A program made the position numbers and the translations under genes. Shown here one piece after another: positions 12,173 through 22,122 of a stretch of DNA of 64,000 nucleotides. The stretch comes from Begonia masoniana. Taxonomy: Eukaryota; Streptophyta; Magnoliopsida; Cucurbitales; Begoniaceae. The stretch is taken from assembly GCA_022432975.1 (NCBI GenBank), contig CM039508.1, forward strand, positions 22,585,213 to 22,649,212. The letters run 5' to 3'. Numbering within the stretch: the first letter of the stretch is position 1; every line of letters starts with the position of its first letter. The notes under the pieces were generated by a model. The model made no database searches. It was not told the DNA's origin and saw only the letters and a program-made list of their open reading frames with translations.

Positions 12173-14722
12173 TGTAATATCCGGCTTGTACGGATTTTTG
12201 GATATATTATGTTATATTATCATTTCCTTATTTAATGGCATTTTTGGTAAATATGTCAAATCAGGTCCGATTCACAAAAAGAAAGCGTCATTACGATTCT
12301 AACGAATAATAAGAATTTTAAGGAAATTACGGGAATTTTCGGAGATCAAACACTACATTCCGAGTAAATACACTTTTCGTAATGTAAAAGACGTTCTCGT
12401 AAAAATAGCGAACGAGGTCCAAATTGCAAACGGACAGTTTTAATAAATCCCTGGCAATGAATAGAAGTTATTGGCAAAATATGGAACTTTCGAGAATCTG
12501 AATAGTTGGACGATTAACGAAACGAACGACGAAACGAATAGAATTAAGTGAGAAGGGCAAAATGGTAATTTGCAAATCAATTTTTATTTAAACATCACAA
12601 ATCTCTCTTTTTCCTCACTTCCTTTCTTCTCTTCTCTGGATCGCACGAACAGAGAGTGTTTTTCTCTCTCGGCCGCCGACGCCGATCTTCAATCCGAGCT
12701 CCGTCCGACCTCCGTTCCTCCTCCGTCCTTCACGGTTTCTTCTCCTCTCGCAACCCTCGGTATGTAGCTTCGGCCTCTAAGCGTTTATTTCGAGTTTTCG
12801 GTTCGATTTAGGGTTAGGGTTGCAATTAGGGTTTCGACGAAAAACGCGATTTAGGGCTCGTAATTAATAGGTTAGCCATGATTAAGCATGTATCGAACGT
12901 ATTGGACGTTATTGGACGAAGATAAACCAATTTGTGAAAAAGTATAAATTATAGAATTTTCGGGTTTTCGGAAATAACTCGTAATATGGATTTCCAGATT
13001 TATCAAGCGTTATGTCGTTGTTTAAAAGCTTCGATTTGTTAGATTAAGGACTTTATTAGTTTGGACATTTAATCGTTTAAATTGGTTTTAACGACAAATA
13101 TCGTGTTTTGTCTCAGACACGACTCCCGTGGACGAAGTTTGAGATCCAGCGCGCTCAAGGTAAGTTCTCGTGACTTGCTTGACCGAAAGGTCTACACCAT
13201 ACTTCGTCGTCGTATCAAGGATCCTTGAGGGTTCCTTGTTTTACGTTGTTTAGGTTGGGTAGCTAGGTTATGTTGTAATGTCTGGTTAATATGTATGTTG
13301 TTTGTTTACTTTCCGCTGATATGAACTGTTCATGCATCACGGTTTTCGAAAGTCATGAAAAGGAATTTCTGCACGTGTTTTTAAGAAAAGGAACGTATAT
13401 CTGAAATGAAATCTGTAACGAAATCTGAATGAATAAACGTAATCTGTCTGTATCTGGTCACGCGGGATGGGGCTCAGGCACGGCTGTGCGTGTTGCAAGC
13501 ATGTACCTCCCCTCTCTAGGTGGAAAGGGTAGTCCGACCGCTGGATGGGCCCTCTCCGCTTAGTGGGTAGAGGTTTCGGTGACAATTCTGTCTGTCTGTG
13601 ACGTAATGAATCTGTAATCTGTAATTCTGTATCTGTAATCTGAATCTGAGCATGATTTCTGAATGGCATACGCACGCATGCATCTGCATTTACGTAGCTT
13701 ACTGAGATTTCAATATCTCATATGTGTCTGTATGGTGTAGGTAATCTGCTAGGTGACGTAGATCCAGGTGAGGACGACGTTCCTCCTCCTGATGTCGGGA
13801 CAGTTGATGGATGATGGCCGTGGGAGTGCGCTGAGTAGTCGAGGCGCGATATGACCCGTGGGGATGTATGTATGGACTCTGGAGTTATTTTGGGATGTGT
13901 GATCTGATAACTGTATAGAATATTTAGGTTGTTTGGATCTGGATAGGGATTAGATAACGTTTTGGTAATTGTATGTAAAACGTTTTGGTTTAAACTGTTT
14001 GATGAACGTTATAAAATGTTTTGGTTTAGAACCGCTATTTAAACGTTATAGAAATTCTGGAATTGTTTGGTTGTTTAAATTAAGTGTTATGAATTGTTTG
14101 TGGGTTGTTACGGATAGCTCGGTTTTTAGAGCTATCCACGCAGTCGGATTTCGCAAAGCCTGACTCGAGTCGATTGAACTTAGAATACGTTTTAGTTTAA
14201 TTGATTTGATTTAGGTGGTAAATTATGGTAATTGTTGGCGTGAAGAAGTGTAAGTTTTGCTCTCTGGAAATCGGATTCCAGAGAGCAAATCGTTGAAGTG
14301 TAAGCATGAAAGAATGGTGAAGTGCGTTGAAGTGCTGGAGTGTTTGAAGGAGGATCGCTGCATGCTATGCAGCGATCGATTTCTGCTGAAAAGCAGAAAT
14401 CGATCGCTTGCATGCAAGCAAGCAGCAGCGATCGATCTCTGTATTTTACAGAGATCGATCGCTGCCTCCTTTTGGCAGCCCCATTTCCGATTCTGCCCCT
14501 CCTTTAGTTTTTATTAAATATTTAAATGTTTTAAGTTTTATTTATTAATAGTTTTAGTTTATATTTGAAACGATTTACCAAACGAACTTCGATTTCGATT
14601 CCGGTTTCGGCTTCGATTTCAATTCCGCTTTAACGTTAGGTTTTAAAGTTTTATTTTAAAAATGTAAAATAGAAATGAAAAATTTATATGGGAAATACGG
14701 GTACAGTATTAGGGGTGTTACA
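12173..14722 (+). repeat. 5' LTR of the Tekay-like element
   Basis: Starts TGTAATATCC and ends GGGGTGTTACA. It carries a C/T-rich leader, a putative first splice donor at 12760 (CG/GTATG), a 43-nt putative exon (13117-13159) ending AAG/GTAAGTT, and an acceptor-like GTGTAG at 13740. A cluster of perfect hairpins lies at 14259-14465. No protein is encoded; open frames inside are spurious. Confidence 0.93.
14259..14465 (+). repeat. Cluster of perfect hairpins in the 5' LTR
   Basis: Palindromes seen: 14259-14286 (11-bp stem, loop ATCGGA), 14353-14377 (11-bp stem, loop GCT), 14374-14405 (14-bp stem, loop GAAA), 14406-14419 (GCTTGCATGCAAGC), and 14425-14465 (19-bp stem, loop TTT). All stems are perfect, which suggests recent formation or correction between arms. 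Confidence 0.9.
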
Positions 14723-14726
14723 TTTA

Positions 14727-14738
14727 TGGTATCAGAGC
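14727..14738 (+). other. Primer binding site, tRNA-Met type
   Basis: TGGTATCAGAGC lies four bases after the 5' LTR. It is the complement of the 3' end of plant initiator tRNA-Met and would prime minus-strand DNA synthesis. The same site occurs at 27318 in another element of the window. Confidence 0.92.
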
Positions 14739-14884
14739 CCCCGGGTTTTAAAATCGATTCTGTAGACTGCTCGACTGCACAGCCACTACGCGGACATCCT
14801 TCATCAACTGTAAGTCTGTTTATAGCTTTATTTGATTTTGTTTCTTAGGATTATCTGTTTAATTTGTTTTAAGCTTTATACATT

Positions 14885-15391
14885 ATGACTCGAGGGAGGG
14901 ATCCGAGAGATGACGCGCTAGATCGATTTACGAAATTTCTGGACCGTCAGGCCCAGCATATAGACCTACAAGCTCAACTTATAGCTAGGCAATCTCATCA
15001 GATCGAGATATTGACAAACCGAGAAAGCCTAAGGACCCAAGGTGTGGTCACTCCCAATAATCGTGGTACGAAGAGGATGAGCAGGGAGGAAACTAAACAA
15101 AGCCGACACAAGCGCGTACAAGGAACTTATCAGAAGCCTCTGTGTCCTAAATGCCAGAGAGAGCACAGGGGACAGTGCAGAGTAGGTACAAATGTGTGCT
15201 ATTGGTGTGGAGAACCAGGCCATTTTGTTAAAGACTGTCCGAATCAGGGTCGAGATCAACATAGCAGAGATCAAAGAAAAGTTGTACCGAGAGTCTTTGC
15301 ATTCATCGAGCTTGACAGCGCCGACGATGGAGCCCAACCTTCTACAATTGCAGGTATTATTTTAATTACCTGTGCAACGATATGCATATGA
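14885..15391 (+). pseudogene. Truncated gag with an intact zinc knuckle
   Basis: 168 codons from ATG. The N-terminus (RGRDPRDDALDRFTKFLDRQ) is a typical Gag start, then a coiled-coil-like Q-rich part. The text jumps straight to the basic linker and a CCHC knuckle, C-YW-C-GEPG-H-FVKD-C. The capsid domain (about 200 residues in relatives) is missing, apparently by an internal deletion near residue 45. The frame runs into the start of protease and ends early. It cannot form particles but may keep nucleic-acid binding. Confidence 0.85.
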
Positions 15392-15803
15392 TAGATAAAA
15401 TATTTAGATCTGAAATTAGTAAGGAAGAGAATAATTGGTGAGTAAGAAGGATTACTAGGCGAACCTCGAAGAGAAGATAATAGGATACACATATAACAAT
15501 AAACCCCATATAGAAATATAGTTATACATTAGTAGGATTAGTTCGATTTAATCAACGGCGTTTGCGCATCTAGGGTTTAGTAACAATTAGAGGAATACAC
15601 CCTATGAGATATGAGTTTTTAGTAGGTAGGGATTTTGTCTAATTGACAACCTTTAGGAATATTAAAATACGGCTAGTCGAGAAAGATAAAAGTTTAGAAA
15701 TAAACCTATAAAAGGGATACCCTAGATTGTTATAATGTATGGAGTGTGTTTAAATAGATGAAAGAGTACCGTAGAATTCATATATTGGGGGTTCGTGCGA
15801 AGA
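15392..15803 (+). pseudogene. Decayed protease / early RT region
   Basis: Between the gag remnant and the RT remnant there is about 410 bp with stops in every frame. No DTG protease motif survives. Scattered words still recall the family, e.g. an EYLDKF-like run just before the RT motif. Base composition is more AT-rich than the flanking pol. Confidence 0.55.
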
Positions 15804-17015
15804 TAAGAGTATCTGGATAAGTTCGTTGTGGTGTTTATCGACGACATCTTGATTTACTCTAAGACGAAGGAAGAGCACGAGGACCATCTGAGGATAGTTC
15901 TGAGCACGTTATGTCAACATCATCTATATCCGAAGTTTTCTAAGTGCGAATTCTGGCTTGACAGAGTGAGTTTTCTGGGCCATATTATATCACAGAACGG
16001 AGTTTCTGTGGATCCGAGCAAGATTCAGGTGGTCAGAGATTGACCACAGCCGAAGAACGTACGTGAGGTGCGTGGATTTCTCGGATTGGCCGGTTATTAT
16101 CGGAAGTTTATAGAGGGATTCTCGAAGATCGCACTTCCTCTTACACGATTGACTCAGAAGAACGAGAAGTTTGTATGGTCGTCTGCTTGTGATGACAGCT
16201 TTATGGAGTTAAAGCAGAGATTGACCACTGCCCCAGTATTGGCGCTACCTGATGAAGGTGTCAGATACAGTGTTTATTGTGATGCATCGGGAGTGGGACT
16301 CGGTTGTGTATTGATGCAGGAGGGTAGAGTTATTTCTTATGCTTCTCGGCAGTTGAAGCCGTACGAGCAGAATTACCCCACGCATGACCTTGAGTTAGCA
16401 GCTGTGGTTTTCGCACTGAAGATATGGAGGCACTATTTATATGGGCAGCAGTGCAAGATATTTTCCGACCACAAGAGCCTGAAGTACTTATTTACGCAGA
16501 AGGAGCTGAACATGCGGCGGAGACGATGGCTTGAGTTTGTCAAAGATTACGATTTCGACATCAAGTACCATCCAGGAAAGGCGAACAAAGTTGCTGATGC
16601 CTTGAGTAGAGTGCCTTCTGCGAGTCAGCCTTCATTAGCAGCGATGTCAGTTACGCTGCGGTCTGAGATTGAGAGATTCGACGTGGAGATAGTGGCAGAG
16701 TTGTCCAGCATGCTCACTAGTATCTCTCTCAGGCCGACCATTCTAGATCGTATACGCGAGGCTCAGCAGAATGATTCGGAGTGTATGGAGCTTCGATCTA
16801 GTATGACATTGGGAGACTCGTCGGATTTCCATTTGTCGGAGGATGGTATTCTGAAGTTCAGGCATAGGTGGTACGTGCCTAGTGACGAGGATCTAAAGAA
16901 GGAGATATTGGCCGAGGCACATTCTTCGGCATATTCTGTGCACCCGGGGAGTACCAAGATGTACCGGGATTTGAAACAACAGCTTCCAGGGTACTATCGG
17001 TATGGCTCCGTATGA
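15804..17015 (+). pseudogene. RT C-terminus, RNase H and integrase zinc finger, one stop
   Basis: Frame 3 reads through the RT catalytic motif [10 protein letters not shown], the RT connection ([16 protein letters not shown]), then a TGA at 16041-16043 where Trp is usual, then [15 protein letters not shown]. RNase H follows, with YCDAS, the [18 protein letters not shown] block, [10 protein letters not shown] and KVADALSR. The HHCC finger of integrase begins ([12 protein letters not shown]) but its Cys pair and the DDE core are gone. RT upstream of the FIDD motif is missing. The deletion junction near 16970 shifts the frame. Confidence 0.9.
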
Positions 17016-17622
17016 AGCCTTATATGGTCGAAAGTGCAGATCTCCGCTGTATTGGGACGAGGTTGGCGAGGCCAGCGTCGTTGGACCTGAGATTCTGCAG
17101 CAGACGGCAGAGAAGATTGCCGTTATCCGACAGCGCATTGAGGTAGCTCAGAGCAGACAGAAGAGCTATGCTGACACCAGACGGAGAGAGCTAGAGTTCG
17201 AGGAAGGTGACGAGGTTTACCTTAAAGTTTCTCCGTTCAAAGGCGTTGCGAGATTCGGAAGGAGGGGTAAGTTAAACCCTCGATATGTGGGACCCTTTCC
17301 TATTCTGAAGAGGATCGGGAAGTTGGCGTACAGATTGCAGCTTCCGGCTTCTATGGAGGGTATCCACGACGTATTTCATGTATCTATGCTTCGGAAGTGC
17401 TTGCGCGATCCGTCGCATATCGTAGAGGCTACAGAGATCGAGGTGCAGCCTACCTTGAGCTATGAGGTGAGGCCTGTATGTATTTTGGAGCATTCCATCA
17501 AGGTTCTACGCAACAAAGAAATTCCGCTAGTCAAAGTTCTATGGCGGAATCACGAGGTGGAAGAGGCTACCTGGGAGCGACAGCAGGATATGATGACTAA
17601 GTATCCTGATCTGTTTGTGTAA
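16975..17622 (+). pseudogene. Integrase C-terminal part with chromodomain
   Basis: From about 16975 the frame reads the segment after the DDE core: [24 protein letters not shown], a helical stretch, then the GKLNPRYVGPF core-binding (GPY/F) module and HDVFHVSMLRK. The last 60 residues (YEVRPVCILEHSI..., VLWRNHEVEEATWE) are a chromodomain, the hallmark of chromoviruses, thought to steer integration into heterochromatin. About 600-700 bp of integrase core are lost at the junction. The terminal stop is at 17622. Confidence 0.9.
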
Positions 17623-17649
17623 TTTAATTTTGTGGGCAAAATTCTGAAT

Positions 17650-17661
17650 AAGGAGGGTAGA
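17650..17661 (+). other. Polypurine tract before the 3' LTR
   Basis: AAGGAGGGTAGA lies immediately before the 3' LTR, with ATG TGTAAT-type boundary spacing of one base. It would prime plus-strand DNA synthesis. Position and composition fit the family. Confidence 0.85.
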
Positions 17662-17662
17662 A

Positions 17663-20212
17663 TGTAATATCCGGCTTGTACGGATTTTTGGATATATTAT
17701 GTTATATTATCATTTCCTTATTTAATGGCATTTTTGGTAAATATGTCAAATCAGGTCCGATTCACAAAAAGAAAGCGTCATTACGATTCTAACGAATAAT
17801 AAGAATTTTAAGGAAATTACGGGAATTTTCGGAGATCAAACACTACATTCCGAGTAAATACACTTTTCGTAATGTAAAAGACGTTCTCGTAAAAATAGCG
17901 AACGAGGTCCAAATTGCAAACGGACAGTTTTAATAAATCCCTGGCAATGAATAGAAGTTATTGGCAAAATATGGAACTTTCGAGAATCTGAATAGTTGGA
18001 CGATTAACGAAACGAACGACGAAACGAATAGAATTAAGTGAGAAGGGCAAAATGGTAATTTGCAAATCAATTTTTATTTAAACATCACAAATCTCTCTTT
18101 TTCCTCACTTCCTTTCTTCTCTTCTCTGGATCGCACGAACAGAGAGTGTTTTTCTCTCTCGGCCGCCGACGCCGATCTTCAATCCGAGCTCCGTCCGACC
18201 TCCGTTCCTCCTCCGTCCTTCACGGTTTCTTCTCCTCTCGCAACCCTCGGTATGTAGCTTCGGCCTCTAAGCGTTTATTTCGAGTTTTCGGTTCGATTTA
18301 GGGTTAGGGTTGCAATTAGGGTTTCGACGAAAAACGCGATTTAGGGCTCGTAATTAATAGGTTAGCCATGATTAAGCATGTATCGAACGTATTGGACGTT
18401 ATTGGACGAAGATAAACCAATTTGTGAAAAAGTATAAATTATAGAATTTTCGGGTTTTCGGAAATAACTCGTAATATGGATTTCCAGATTTATCAAGCGT
18501 TATGTCGTTGTTTAAAAGCTTCGATTTGTTAGATTAAGGACTTTATTAGTTTGGACATTTAATCGTTTAAATTGGTTTTAACGACAAATATCGTGTTTTG
18601 TCTCAGACACGACTCCCGTGGACGAAGTTTGAGATCCAGCGCGCTCAAGGTAAGTTCTCGTGACTTGCTTGACCGAAAGGTCTACACCATACTTCGTCGT
18701 CGTATCAAGGATCCTTGAGGGTTCCTTGTTTTACGTTGTTTAGGTTGGGTAGCTAGGTTATGTTGTAATGTCTGGTTAATATGTATGTTGTTTGTTTACT
18801 TTCCGCTGATATGAACTGTTCATGCATCACGGTTTTCGAAAGTCATGAAAAGGAATTTCTGCACGTGTTTTTAAGAAAAGGAACGTATATCTGAAATGAA
18901 ATCTGTAACGAAATCTGAATGAATAAACGTAATCTGTCTGTATCTGGTCACGCGGGATGGGGCTCAGGCACGGCTGTGCGTGTTGCAAGCATGTACCTCC
19001 CCTCTCTAGGTGGAAAGGGTAGTCCGACCGCTGGATGGGCCCTCTCCGCTTAGTGGGTAGAGGTTTCGGTGACAATTCTGTCTGTCTGTGACGTAATGAA
19101 TCTGTAATCTGTAATTCTGTATCTGTAATCTGAATCTGAGCATGATTTCTGAATGGCATACGCACGCATGCATCTGCATTTACGTAGCTTACTGAGATTT
19201 CAATATCTCATATGTGTCTGTATGGTGTAGGTAATCTGCTAGGTGACGTAGATCCAGGTGAGGACGACGTTCCTCCTCCTGATGTCGGGACAGTTGATGG
19301 ATGATGGCCGTGGGAGTGCGCTGAGTAGTCGAGGCGCGATATGACCCGTGGGGATGTATGTATGGACTCTGGAGTTATTTTGGGATGTGTGATCTGATAA
19401 CTGTATAGAATATTTAGGTTGTTTGGATCTGGATAGGGATTAGATAACGTTTTGGTAATTGTATGTAAAACGTTTTGGTTTAAACTGTTTGATGAACGTT
19501 ATAAAATGTTTTGGTTTAGAACCGCTATTTAAACGTTATAGAAATTCTGGAATTGTTTGGTTGTTTAAATTAAGTGTTATGAATTGTTTGTGGGTTGTTA
19601 CGGATAGCTCGGTTTTTAGAGCTATCCACGCAGTCGGATTTCGCAAAGCCTGACTCGAGTCGATTGAACTTAGAATACGTTTTAGTTTAATTGATTTGAT
19701 TTAGGTGGTAAATTATGGTAATTGTTGGCGTGAAGAAGTGTAAGTTTTGCTCTCTGGAAATCGGATTCCAGAGAGCAAATCGTTGAAGTGTAAGCATGAA
19801 AGAATGGTGAAGTGCGTTGAAGTGCTGGAGTGTTTGAAGGAGGATCGCTGCATAGCATGCAGCGATCGATTTCTGCTTTTCAGCAGAAATCGATCGCTTG
19901 CATGCAAGCAAGCAGCAGCGATCGATCTCTGTATTTTACAGAGATCGATCGCTGCCTCCTTTTGGCAGCCCCATTTCCGATTCTGCCCCTCCTTTAGTTT
20001 TTATTAAATATTTAAATGTTTTAAGTTTTATTTATTAATAGTTTTAGTTTATATTTGAAACGATTTACCAAACGAACTTCGATTTCGATTCCGGTTTCGG
20101 CTTCGATTTCAATTCCGCTTTAACGTTAGGTTTTAAAGTTTTATTTTAAAAATGTAAAATAGAAATGAAAAATTTATATGGGAAATACGGGTACAGTATT
20201 AGGGGTGTTACA
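17663..20212 (+). repeat. 3' LTR of the Tekay-like element
   Basis: Copy of the 5' LTR at an offset of 5,490. By eye only 19854-19856 (AGC for GCT) and 19878-19881 (TTTC for GAAA) differ. Both are the loops of hairpins, exactly inverted. The hairpin cluster is at 19749-19955. Confidence 0.93.
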
Positions 20213-20389
20213 ATTACAATTACGTATTTCATCTAAAATTATGAAACTTTCACAATTAACTCTCTTTGTACTTCTAGTTAGAGTTGCAAAATGGCTAGCA
20301 AAAAGAAGCTATCATGCATTTATTTTTAAATTTTCATAAAAAATTGAATAGATAGCAATGACTCTGAAACTATAGATAAATGTATGAGA

Positions 20390-20975
20390 GTTTGTTTTTG
20401 CTAGCCTTTTTGCAGTTCTAACTAAGAGTACAAGGAGAGCCTATGGTGAAGGTTTCATAATTTTTAGATGACATAAATAATTTTAATAACTTATTTTATA
20501 AAGCAAGTGTAAAAAATTATAATAAATCATGCAAATGTTAAAAAATCACGAAAATTTCTAGATTATCTTCTCATAATATGTTGAACATGCGGTAAAATTT
20601 CAAGAAAATATGATATCGTTTGGTATGTTTTTGGAAGTAGTCACTATGAATATTTTTAAATTTAATTTATAAAAGAAAAAACGGTGGGTTGGTGTAGGGG
20701 GTCACCACCCCCCGTTCTCCTAGATCAGGGTGCCATTTTGAAAAACGGCTCCCCGTTCTCCAAGACCCGAGGGTCGTTCTAGGAGTCCCCACCCCCGTTC
20801 TCCGAGAAAGGCCCCTTGTTCTTAGGGATCAGGGGGCCGTTCTCAAAGACCGGGGATCCATCATCGATTGTTTTATTACATTTTTCATACTTTGTGGGTG
20901 AGCTTGTTTACAAAATTATTTTAAGGCCCATATGTTTAACACCTCATACTTTGAGAGTTAATTTGAATATTACCT
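20390..20975 (-). repeat. Right inverted-repeat arm of the foldback element
   Basis: Imperfect reverse complement of the left arm across both sides of the retrotransposon insertion. The 20385-20480 part pairs with 20213-20310, the 20475-20975 part with 11767-12172. The GC-rich middle (20690-20870) has several CCGTTCTCC-type copies not balanced in the left arm. Confidence 0.65.
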
Positions 20976-20984
20976 TTATATAAT

Positions 20985-21925
20985 TATTACAAATTTAATT
21001 ATTATTATTATTGTGGTAACTTTCTTAAATATTTTTTTTTGTATTAGTTGAAAAAATCATAAACTTATACATATTTGTTCGTTAGATCAGGCTGATTAGA
21101 GTCATTTAGCAGGCTTGGCTCACTCGTTTAACTCGTAGCTTGTGAGCCGGCTTGAATTGGAATATTTTTTGGAGCTCCCTCATTTTGATTGGCTCGTTTA
21201 ACTATCTAGTTTTGATGAGCTCGTTTTGATTGGCTCGTGTATTATCTCAGCAGACGAGACACTAAGATAGTGGAATATAATTCATTGTTTGACCTAGAGA
21301 ACATAACTGTAAATTTATAACTCGTACATTAAGTTAATTTCAGACCATCATCAAATTTAAACTCAACTACTGGTATCTACATAACCCCTCTAAAACCCAG
21401 CTTCATTTAATCACTTAGTAGGGTTTGATTTTATAATAGCTATTTACATAGATAATTATAATCAAATATATAAGCCTACTAAATAATAGTAAAATAAATC
21501 CAACAATCTCCAATTGAGCTATATAGTTTGATTATAATCATACATCATCAATTTCTTTATGTGCATATGAGTCGCTATCATTAATAAAAGTATTTCAAAA
21601 TTATATCGTCAAACAATCATATTAATATAGGATCAAAGCGACTTTCACCACACTTATCGGTAGCTAAACCCAACAATGGTCACATATATTAATATAACCA
21701 AATGATATACATCAAACATGAGTGTGTGGCAAGAAAATTACATGCAAATGTGACCATGACATGCCTATTTCCTAATAGTTTATTCCTTATGAGATCAACA
21801 ATAATTAAAATTAGAGTTAAACTCAAGAAAACAAAATCTTTAATATGCAGAAACAATCTAAACAATAGTTTCCATGAATAAAACATCAAAAGTATGCAAA
21901 ATAGAATGAAAATAACAAACTGTCA
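20985..21925. other. Repeat-derived sequence, no gene; possible copia LTR on the minus strand
   Basis: No gene. Around 21060-21260 GGCTCGTTT-type words recur. Read on the minus strand, 21512 downwards begins TGTTGGATTTATT, a start seen in copia LTRs, and it lies 3' of the copia RNase H fragment. The other LTR end was not found. Confidence 0.35.
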
Positions 21926-22122
21926 CTAAATCAATATATCATCAACTAATTTAACACCCATATGAGCAGTATGCTCATGAAAGACCTTTGTTGATAAAGC
22001 CTTAGTGAGTGGATCCACAATTATAAAGTTTGTACCAATATATTCAATAGAAAAATAACCACTCTGAACTCTTTGTATAATAACAAGGAACTTGATGCCG
22101 ATATGTTTTGACTTATTGAGCT
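21926..22122 (-). pseudogene. Ty1/copia RNase H C-terminal fragment
   Basis: On the minus strand about 65 codons end at TAG (21928-21926). They read SKHIGIKF, then VQSGYFSIEYIGT, then DPLTKAL and FHEHTAHMGV, the order of the copia RNase H tail (SKHIDI, ISTEHIST, ADxLTKxL, F..H...MGL). The frame is lost upstream. It shows that a copia element once lay here on the minus strand. Confidence 0.8.

Larger units (their letters stand above)
12173..20212 (+). mobile_element. Ty3/gypsy chromovirus (Tekay-like) with intact LTRs and a deleted interior
   Basis: Two LTRs of 2,550 bp (offset 5,490), each starting TG and ending CA, with a 5-bp target duplication ATTAC at 12168-12172 and 20213-20217. A tRNA-Met-type primer site follows the 5' LTR and a purine tract precedes the 3' LTR. 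The interior is only 2,940 bp. The gag capsid, protease, most of RT and the integrase core are missing or decayed. Order gag-RT-RNase H-integrase and a C-terminal chromodomain identify a chromovirus, most like the Tekay/Del group. By eye the LTRs differ only at two hairpin loops, so insertion was recent and must have used proteins from another copy. Confidence 0.92.
11767..20975. mobile_element. Foldback (long inverted-repeat) DNA element, split by an LTR retrotransposon
   Basis: Taking out the LTR retrotransposon (12173-20212 plus one ATTAC) leaves an element of about 1.16 kb that folds on itself. The left arm (11767-12172 continuing at 20218 to about 20310) pairs with the right arm (about 20395-20975). 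Matching landmarks include CATACTTTGAGAGT and TTTACAAAATTA near the ends, a GC-rich block (11881-11980 versus 20690-20870), and GCTAGC near the centre. Both ends are followed by TTATATAAT (11758-11766 and 20976-20984), a 9-bp target site duplication as for Mutator-type elements. No transposase is encoded. The right GC-rich block is longer, through repeats of CCGTTCTC. Confidence 0.7.

Noticed and set aside
12805..12835. Telomere-like TTTAGGGTTAGGGTT
   Set aside because: A short leader word in the LTR, repeated at 18295 only because the LTR is duplicated.
13337..13675. 112-codon frame (minus), repeated at 18827-19165
   Set aside because: Lies in both LTRs over a putative intron; identical only because LTRs are identical.
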